From JAZDLO01 sp043801935 (GTDB taxonomy: Bacteria; Actinomycetota; Thermoleophilia; RBG-16-64-13), in NCBI GenBank assembly GCA_043801935.1, contig JAZDLO010000249.1, forward strand, positions 1-12,504: a stretch of 12,504 bases of DNA. The letters run 5' to 3'. Under the pieces are notes generated by a model. That model saw only the letters and a program-made list of their open reading frames with translations, was not told the DNA's origin and ran no database searches. The translations under genes were made by a program, and so were the position numbers. This document shows, piece after piece, positions 7,700 to 12,504 of the stretch (positions are counted from its first letter, which is position 1; each line of letters begins with the position of its first letter).

Positions 7700-8644
7700 G
7701 TGAGCATAGCTGAGGTCTTGACCATAGCCGCTCTCGAGCGCGAGACCCAAGTCTCCCGAAGCACCATCCATTTCTACGTGCGGGAAGGGCTGCTGCCCCA
7801 ACCCCAGAAGACCGCCGCGAGCCGGTCTCTGTATTGCGAGGACCACGTCAAGTTGCTACGGAAGATAGGAGAGCTGAAGAGCGCCGGTCATTCGCTTGCC
7901 GAGATCAAGATCGTACTGGACGAAGACCTTGCCATAGCACGTGAGAACTGCATGGATCTGGCGGGCCAGGAGAGCGAACGGATCCGCCGCGCCATCCTGC
8001 GCGTCGCCACAGGGGAGTTCGCGGCCAAAGGATATGAGCGGACTCACATCGCCGCCATCATTCGGGAGTTGGGTATCACTCCCCAGATCTTCTACAGCCA
8101 TTTTCCCAGCAAGCTCCAACTGCTTGTAGAGGCCTTCCACACCTTCATCAGTTGGAACCTCCAATTCATCGAGCCCAAACTGATGGCGTCGACGGACCAG
8201 GGAGAAAGGCTGCTGTGGCGTCTCGTCGCCGATTCTCGAGCGAACGAGTTCGGCTCCGACGTCTTCTCCCATATCCGCTCGGAGGGCGGACACAAGAAGA
8301 GCGACAAACTCAAGCTCGCGGAGCAGGCATGGGCGGGCATCGTCAGCCGGATCACGATGGACTTCGAAAGCGTGAGAGCGCCTGGGTCTCCCCCGCCGGC
8401 GATACCCCTCGAGTTGCTCGCATACAGCATGATCGGGGCCCACCACAATGCGAGCGCCAGGGCTTCGTGGGATGAGAAGTACAGCCGAGCGGATACCCTG
8501 CGGACGCATCTCTGGCTCTGGCTGGCCGCCTTGGCTGCCCTAAGCGGAGAGGTCGACATAGATTCCCGTATCGCTCGCTACGAGGGTCTCATTCAAGAGG
8601 TGGCCGCACGCGAGCCTGAGACTCCGCCGGCGATCGAAGACTGA
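7700..8644 (+). CDS. MerR-TetR hybrid transcriptional regulator
   Basis: 314 residues from GTG 7700. Residues 8-75 are a MerR-type winged HTH: LTIAALERETQVSRSTIHFY, then VREGLLPQP, then LKSAGHSLAEIKIVL. Residues about 92-145 are a TetR-type HTH: AILRVATGEFAAKGYERTHI, then IIRELGITPQIFYSHFPSK. The remainder (150-300) is helical and fits a TetR ligand/dimer domain; no MerR metal-binding cysteines are evident. Such double-HTH proteins occur sporadically in databases and are little studied. The gene is divergent from the liv operon, so it probably controls that operon in response to the imported ligand, as TetR-class repressors often do. The start is uncertain: a G-rich AGAGGGGAG abuts the GTG, and a TTG at 7718 would begin exactly at the MerR domain. 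An in-frame TGA at 7658 excludes longer forms except from a CTG. Confidence 0.88.
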   Translation: MSIAEVLTIAALERETQVSRSTIHFYVREGLLPQPQKTAASRSLYCEDHVKLLRKIGELKSAGHSLAEIKIVLDEDLAIARENCMDLAGQESERIRRAILRVATGEFAAKGYERTHIAAIIRELGITPQIFYSHFPSKLQLLVEAFHTFISWNLQFIEPKLMASTDQGERLLWRLVADSRANEFGSDVFSHIRSEGGHKKSDKLKLAEQAWAGIVSRITMDFESVRAPGSPPPAIPLELLAYSMIGAHHNASARASWDEKYSRADTLRTHLWLWLAALAALSGEVDIDSRIARYEGLIQEVAAREPETPPAIED

Positions 8645-8871
8645 CCTCAGCGCCTTCTCAAGCCGGCCTCCTACCCGGACCCGCATACCAGGAGACCACC
8701 TGATCGGGCACTAAGGTGTGGCCGGGCTAACGGAGATAACCGCTTCTTGCTGCGCCGTCCAGGAAGCGCCCGCGGGGAACGATCATAGAAGGAAGAAAAG
8801 CGTTCACCGGAGCTTGTGGTCGTGTGAGATACTCATGGGGGTATTCAACGAACTGCGCAAGGAGGGAAGCG
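8645..8871. other. Intergenic gap with no supported feature
   Basis: 227 bases between the regulator stop and the membrane-protein GTG. I see no convincing terminator, promoter pair or reading frame with a family resemblance. A purine-rich ribosome-binding segment (AAGGAGGGAAG) closes the gap. Confidence 0.5.
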
Positions 8872-9444
8872 GTGAACAATCGGAGGCTACTGTTCTTCTG
8901 GCCCGTGCTCGTCATCGGTATCGCGTTGATCGTGATGCCCTTTGCGATGTCCATGCCGGGCAAAGCGGGGGCCGGACAGACCATGCTGGACAACTTTCGC
9001 CCGATCATGCAGCCGGACAACGTGAGCAAGACGGCTGACTATTACAACAACACATTCGTAAACTTGCGTCCGATCGCTGAAGCGGGACCACAGCTCGCGA
9101 GCGAGGCACCGAATCTCTTTGCGGCTCTTGCTCAGCAGCTCAACATGTCCCCGGAGCAGGTGCAGCAGTTCCTGGGGTCGCAGTTCCCGGCGATGGCCGG
9201 CCTCCTCGGCGGCCTCCCCCAGTTGGTGCCCGTCTTCGCGAATGTGCCGCCAGGTCTCGATCACTACAAGCCGCTGGTCGACGTGATGCAGGCGAATGTG
9301 ACGAACTACCAGCAGGTCGACAGTCTGCCGAGCTTCCGCCTGTTCACATGGTTCTTCGTCATCCCGGGCATCCTGCTCGTGCTGCTCGCCGGCGTACCGC
9401 TCGTCATGGGACTGCGCAAGCGGGGAGCTACGCCGACTACGTAG
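8872..9444 (+). CDS. Two-TM membrane-anchored protein of unknown family
   Basis: 190 residues from GTG 8872, chosen because AAGGAGG lies seven to nine bases upstream; a longer version from ATG 8824 would add 16 unlikely residues and lacks such a site. Residues 5-26 form a transmembrane segment after a basic start (MNNRRLLFFWPVLVIGIALI), and residues 157-180 form a second, ending in the basic tail LRKRG. The in-between domain (27-156) should lie outside the cytoplasm. It is Gln, Asn and Pro rich, mostly helical in appearance, with DNFRPIMQPDNVSKTADYYN and LNMSPEQVQQFLG, and has no cysteines or catalytic signature. I do not recognise the family. It is codirectional with the regulator 227 bp upstream; a shared function is unproven. 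Confidence 0.75.
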   Translation: MNNRRLLFFWPVLVIGIALIVMPFAMSMPGKAGAGQTMLDNFRPIMQPDNVSKTADYYNNTFVNLRPIAEAGPQLASEAPNLFAALAQQLNMSPEQVQQFLGSQFPAMAGLLGGLPQLVPVFANVPPGLDHYKPLVDVMQANVTNYQQVDSLPSFRLFTWFFVIPGILLVLLAGVPLVMGLRKRGATPTT

Positions 9445-9602
9445 CAGATCGGGCGCGAATCGCCCAACATCCAAGCCGCGAGTAGGACCAAGCCGACGTG
9501 GCCGGTCAAGACGTCGATGGGAGCGCCGCTAAGCCAGATGCGCGACCCAACTTGCGCCGCCGCCCGGTGCTCAGTGTACGTACGCCTCGCGTCGCTCTAG
9601 AA

Positions 9603-9652
9603 GGAGTGGTACCTGTGTGACACCTTCGAAGGTGTCACACAGGTACCGGAGT
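9603..9652. mobile_element. 40-bp perfect palindrome flanked by a 5-bp direct repeat (MITE/REP-like)
   Basis: Bases 9608-9647 are a perfect 40-bp palindrome: the half GGTACCTGTGTGACACCTTC is followed by its exact reverse complement, with TTCGAA at the centre. GGAGT lies immediately on both sides (9603-9607 and 9648-9652), as a 5-bp target duplication would. There is no coding capacity, so any movement would have been in trans. Similar short GTGTCA...TGACAC palindromes occur as REP-type elements in some genomes; I cannot assign this one to a family. No T-run argues against an intrinsic terminator. Confidence 0.55.
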
Positions 9653-9753
9653 CTCTGTCGCATCAAGACCTGCCTCCAGCACTAACAATGATCATACAAG
9701 GCGTATCTGAAGATGAGGCCGGGATATCTGCTTCACCACGTCGCGATGGGGTT

Positions 9754-9810
9754 ATGAGAGCCGCCGTGTTCAGGGGTGAGGTGAAGTTTGCCTTTGAGGA
9801 CCGGCCGGTC
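9754..9810 (+). pseudogene. Remnant resembling the N-terminus of a zinc-dependent alcohol dehydrogenase
   Basis: From ATG 9754 the 19 codons read MRAAVFRGEVKFAFEDRPV, which fits the first beta hairpin of MDR-family zinc alcohol dehydrogenases (typically MKAAVFRG...VEDRPVP). The resemblance ends abruptly: the next codons lack the expected P-GPGEVLV and GICGTD catalytic segments, and I see no continuation in other frames. It is best read as the start of a gene whose remainder was deleted. A chance match is possible at this length. Confidence 0.4.
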
Positions 9811-9974
9811 AGCCTGACCTTCTACTCGGGGCTACGCCCCTTGCTCCGGGTCGGGCTCCATCAGCACATGAACGACGGACTCTCATTGCTACTGCTACAT
9901 GAAATGGGGGCAAGCCACAATCACTCGCGGCACTGTCACAAGTGCTCACGGCATCTGGCGGCTCTCTAGATAAT

Positions 9975-10010
9975 CCGCGTCGGCCCATGGAACCCCACGA
10001 GCCGACGCGG
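9975..10010 (-). terminator. Hairpin downstream of SBP2, probable transcript end
   Basis: CCGCGTCGGC (9975-9984) and its exact complement GCCGACGCGG (10001-10010) form a 10-bp stem around a 16-nt loop that itself contains CCATGG. On the minus strand it lies 31 bases after the SBP2 stop and is followed by ATTATCT, a poor T-run. It may be a weak terminator or a 3'-end stabiliser. Confidence 0.5.
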
Positions 10011-10041
10011 GTCATCGCTTCGCTTTCGCAACGAGCCCAGC

Positions 10042-11499
10042 TCAGGATCCCATATACGGCTGAACCTTGTCTTGCAGCGTGATCATCGAGCCAGCCACGT
10101 TGCTGACGATGGTCAGGTCGAACGGATACTTGGTGGCCGTGCGCCATTGGCCACCGGCCAGCGGCGATTTGTAGACGTTCTGGACGATGTGGCACGGACC
10201 GACCGTCCACGGTGGGCCGACGGGCTCGACCGGAGCCGTGAAGTCCAGGGGGCCGGCGATGGTTTCGAGTTTGGTGGCTTTCACCGCGGTCATAATGGCG
10301 TTCTTGTCGTCCACGTTCGTGGTTCGCTTGAGGACATCGACGGCCCACTCAAGCACCACAAAGTGCAGCAGCGGCTGCGTCCATTGCTCGTTCTGCTTGG
10401 CCTCGTAGTCGGCGGCGAACTCCTGGCAGGTCTGGTTCAGGAGCCCTGAAGTGAAGGGGTGGTTGGGTGACCACCAGACCTCGCAGGTCAAGCCGTTGGC
10501 GATGCTGCCCAGCGCGTCCACCGACTGCGGGAAGAGCAGACACTTCGCCCACGTGGCGACCTTCGGTCTCCAGCCTTGCTGCGCTGACTGCTTCCAGAAG
10601 TTGGTGAAGTCCGGCGGGATGAAAATACCCGTCCCCACCTCGCAACCGGCCTTCTTGAACTTGCCGATCTGGGTGGTGAAGTCTTCGGTACCGTCCTGGA
10701 AACCGCTGCCATCGGTAACAGTATATCCAGCGGCCTCCCAAGTCGGAATATAGATGGGCCTCAGCGCGTTGCCGTCGGCATCGTTGGGATACATGGCGCC
10801 GAGGGCTTTGTTGGTCGACACCTGGCTGAAAATGTCTAGGTAGGTGGCCGCCTGATCTTCCGCGCCCCAGAAGACATGGTAGGTCCAGTCGAACACGCGG
10901 GCGAGGTCACCCGCGGCCCGGGAGCCGACGTACGACTGCCACGGGCAGTCGGCCGTCAGGCATGGGGTCTCGTTGGCCTCGCACTGGTCGGCGACCGGGT
11001 TGCAGGTGTCCGGAGTGGAAGCGGCCAAGACGATGTCGACCTTGTCGTTGTTGATCAGGTCTCCTGTGACCTGGCCGGCCCGTTGGACATCGGACTGGCT
11101 GTCCCTGGTGATAATCGTGACCGGGTGCTTCTGACCGTCCCCGCAGATGATGCCGTCCCCGATAGCCTCCTGGGCACGGCTCACGCAGTATTTGTCAGGC
11201 ACTCCGAACGAAGCTAGGCCCCCGGTAAGCGGCGCCACGAAACCGATCTTGATCTCGCGGCCGGTCTGGACCGCGCTGACCGTGGTGGTGCTGGCTGCAG
11301 CCGTGGTCGCAGTGGCGCCGGTCGTCGTGGTGGGACCGGCCGTTGTCGTGGTGGCGGTATCACCGCAGGCTGCCAGGAGCCCACCTAAGCCTGCCCCCGC
11401 GCCGACCGCAGCGCCTGCCACGCCGGCGATCTTCAGAAACTCCCGCCGACTGAAGCTTTTGCCTTCCCGCAAACTAGGTCTTTCGTCCCCTTCGTTCAT
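10042..11499 (-). CDS. Tat-exported solute-binding lipoprotein, LivK-type (SBP2)
   Basis: 485 residues from ATG 11499, chosen because GGAGGTG lies seven bases upstream; an in-frame TTG at 11514 overlaps that site and is unlikely. A twin-arginine motif SRREFLK (17-23), a hydrophobic stretch and the lipobox LAAC (Cys45) indicate Tat export with lipid anchoring. A Thr/Ala-rich spacer (48-75) precedes the binding fold, which opens with REIKIGFVAPLTGGLASFG (81-99), typical of Peripl_BP_6. The mature domain has several extra cysteines (YC, IICG, TCNPVADQC, PCLTADC), which may form disulfides. Use of Tat implies folding before export, and differs from SBP1, which has a Sec-type signal. No permease or ATPase gene adjoins it, so it may feed the LivH/LivMGF transporter or another one. 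It follows the decayed hydantoinase gene by 34 bp and is probably in the same transcription unit. Confidence 0.88.
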   Translation of the reverse strand: MNEGDERPSLREGKSFSRREFLKIAGVAGAAVGAGAGLGGLLAACGDTATTTTAGPTTTTGATATTAAASTTTVSAVQTGREIKIGFVAPLTGGLASFGVPDKYCVSRAQEAIGDGIICGDGQKHPVTIITRDSQSDVQRAGQVTGDLINNDKVDIVLAASTPDTCNPVADQCEANETPCLTADCPWQSYVGSRAAGDLARVFDWTYHVFWGAEDQAATYLDIFSQVSTNKALGAMYPNDADGNALRPIYIPTWEAAGYTVTDGSGFQDGTEDFTTQIGKFKKAGCEVGTGIFIPPDFTNFWKQSAQQGWRPKVATWAKCLLFPQSVDALGSIANGLTCEVWWSPNHPFTSGLLNQTCQEFAADYEAKQNEQWTQPLLHFVVLEWAVDVLKRTTNVDDKNAIMTAVKATKLETIAGPLDFTAPVEPVGPPWTVGPCHIVQNVYKSPLAGGQWRTATKYPFDLTIVSNVAGSMITLQDKVQPYMGS

Positions 11500-11533
11500 T
11501 CTTTCCACCTCCAAGAGTGACTTTCACGTCAAA

Positions 11534-12315
11534 TCAGACTCCCCAACGCATAAAAAACGAACTCTTGTCACTGTCTCGCCGCGATTTGCCCCATTGCTTG
11601 TGATAGCCCCGGGATTGGACGTACTTGCCGCGGTCCTTTTTGACAACGGTCTTGCCGTCCCGTATGACGACCTCGCCACGCGACATCGTCATGACTGGCA
11701 GGCCCCTCACCTCCTTCCCCCAGTGGATGGAGTACTTGTTGAGACCTTTGCAGAAGCCCTCGCCAATTACAGTCTTCTTCTCCGGATCGACGATCACGAT
11801 GCCGGCGTCCGAACCCGATTGGAGCACATCTTTCTTGGGACACGGGCCGAGGGTCTTGGCGTTGTTCTCGCGGCAAATCTTCACGATCCGCTCGATGGTG
11901 AGCCTGCCGCCATGGTGGCCGTCGGTGAACATCACCGGTAGCCAGTGCTGAATACCACCGGAAAGGCGGGGAACTTGCCGGGCGGAGCCAGACTTGCCGA
12001 GCCTGTTCTCTTTGTCTTCCTGCTTGTATGCGACATGATCGGTCCCCATACAAGTCACCACTCCTGTCCTCAGACCCTCTTACATCCGCTTCCGCTTGAT
12101 GTCTCCCTCCTCCGGGCAGGGCGGATCGACCTTGCCCCAGACTCCGACTTCATCACCCATGTGCTTGGTGTGGATGAGGAAGCAGGGAAGTGTTTCCGCG
12201 ATGACCCCCCTGACGCCACGGTCTTGACACTTCTTGCAGGCCTAAAGTCAGACCAGGGCTCAAGGCATTCCCGGCCCATCTCCTTGAGCCTGGCCTCCAG
12301 CATCTGATAGGGCAC
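11534..12315 (-). pseudogene. Decayed dihydropyrimidinase/hydantoinase family gene
   Basis: The longest intact stretch (12061-11534, 175 residues from GTG) is the C-terminal third of a cyclic-amide amidohydrolase: MGTDHVAY holds the conserved metal-ligand Asp, then GGRLTIERIVKICRENNAK, SDAGIVIVDPEKK and RGLPVMTMSRGEVVIRDGKT. Homology does not stop at that GTG. Reading upstream through an in-frame TAA (12082-12080) gives EGLRTGVVTC directly after the stop, and before it GVIAETLPCFL (the family's ETCPHYL region) and GVWGKVDPP, so the TAA replaces a coding residue. Near 12243 the frame shifts by one to reach LEARLKEMG...WSDFRP, matching a more N-terminal segment, with about 30 residues lost between. 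The first ~190 residues (the HxH metal site) are absent. A full enzyme has about 460 residues. It cannot be an active hydrolase; whether the C-terminal piece is translated is unknown. Confidence 0.8.
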
Positions 12316-12342
12316 TGTTTGACAACTCCCACTTCTGGCTCT

Positions 12343-12504
12343 CTACCCCTTCCACAGGGCGATATCGCCCAGGTTCTGGTCTTTCTTGGTGGCGTCGATG
12401 GGACCCAGCTTCTGGGTGAGATATCCCGGTTTCTCGATGAGAAGGGTGTAGGAGCCGTCTGCCAGGTCCTTGAGCCAGAAGTCGCCGTAGTTGTCGGTCT
12501 GGGT
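12343..12504 (-). CDS. C-terminal transthyretin/carboxypeptidase-regulatory-like domain of a probable Fe-S oxidoreductase small subunit (partial)
   Basis: The last 53 codons before a TAG (12345-12343) run off the right edge, so the start is not visible. They read TQTDNYGDFWLKDLADGSYT, then LLIEKPGYLTQKLGPIDATK, then KDQNLGDIALWKG. This is a small beta-sandwich signature: T-D-xx-G-xF-xxxxL-xxGxYT-xxIxxxGY. It is found in carboxypeptidase-regulatory-like domains and, to my recollection, as the extra C-terminal domain of the Fe-S (beta) subunit of pyrogallol-phloroglucinol transhydroxylase and relatives, where it ends in a similar way. The ferredoxin part that would confirm this lies outside the window. 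The decayed hydantoinase frame begins 27 bases downstream, which suggests a former operon. Confidence is high for the fold and moderate for the enzyme. Confidence 0.6.
   Translation of the reverse strand, partial: TQTDNYGDFWLKDLADGSYTLLIEKPGYLTQKLGPIDATKKDQNLGDIALWKG

Larger units (their letters stand above)
9445..10041. other. Gene-poor convergent region (palindrome, ADH-like remnant and hairpin listed separately)
   Basis: About 600 bases between the membrane-protein stop and the SBP2 stop, with no intact gene. A small GGGCG-CGAAT-CGCCC hairpin lies just after 9444 and could help end the membrane-protein transcript, though no T-run follows. The segment holds a perfect palindrome, a dehydrogenase-like fragment and a hairpin past SBP2, consistent with a site of insertion and gene decay. 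Confidence 0.6.

Noticed and set aside
9608..9647. Intrinsic terminator for the membrane-protein gene
   Set aside because: It is 163 bases past the stop, has no T-run on either side, and is flanked by a 5-bp direct repeat better explained by insertion.
9688..9969. A 93-codon plus-strand open frame taken as a gene
   Set aside because: Only the 19 codons from 9754 resemble a protein family; the rest looks random, so I list just the remnant.
11500..11514. TTG start for SBP2 giving 490 residues
   Set aside because: The TTG overlaps the GGAGGTG ribosome site that serves the ATG at 11499.
12080..12082. Recoded stop (selenocysteine or pyrrolysine) in the hydantoinase frame
   Set aside because: The codon is TAA, not TGA or TAG, and the same gene also has a frameshift and lost segments.
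12070..12315. An independent 81-residue gene on the minus strand
   Set aside because: Only its first ~25 residues resemble a protein; beyond 12243 the meaningful reading shifts to the frame of the hydantoinase fragment.

Overview
The window is about 60% GC by eye and densely coded. It most resembles an anaerobic, high-GC bacterium, possibly an actinobacterial lineage. That guess rests on Thr/Ala-rich linkers behind lipoprotein or Tat signals, a MerR-TetR hybrid regulator, GTG starts, and anaerobe-type proteins (a cysteine-motif flavoprotein, a UroD-family protein, and a possible molybdenum transhydroxylase small subunit). The taxonomic guess is weak.

Region 1 (1-7444, minus strand) reads as one operon, transcribed right to left: LivH permease, then a 902-residue polypeptide that fuses LivM permease, LivG ATPase and LivF ATPase, then a LivK-type solute-binding lipoprotein, a uroporphyrinogen-decarboxylase-family protein, and an iron-sulfur-type flavoprotein with a C-terminal zinc ribbon that runs off the left edge. 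Together they look like an uptake-and-catabolism cassette: a branched-chain-type ABC importer whose substrate may be handled by the UroD-like and flavoprotein pair. The substrate cannot be read from the sequence.

Region 2 (7445-8644): a divergent promoter region contains a good sigma-70-like promoter for livH and three copies of TCGTTGAC (two forward, one reverse). It separates the operon from a plus-strand regulator with an N-terminal MerR HTH and a downstream TetR HTH. These repeats are candidate operators.

Region 3 (8645-10041): a two-TM membrane protein of unknown family (plus strand), then about 600 bp without an intact gene. That gap holds a perfect 40-bp palindrome flanked by a 5-bp direct repeat (MITE/REP-like), a short remnant resembling the N-terminus of a zinc alcohol dehydrogenase, and a GC-rich hairpin beyond the next gene's stop.

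Region 4 (10042-12504, minus strand): from the right edge come the C-terminal transthyretin/carboxypeptidase-regulatory-like domain of a probable Fe-S oxidoreductase subunit (transhydroxylase-beta-like), a decayed dihydropyrimidinase/hydantoinase gene, and a second, Tat-exported solute-binding lipoprotein. The hydantoinase remnant lacks its N-terminal part and has a frameshift with internal loss plus a TAA at a normally coding position. The right side looks like a catabolic locus in decay that has kept its binding protein.
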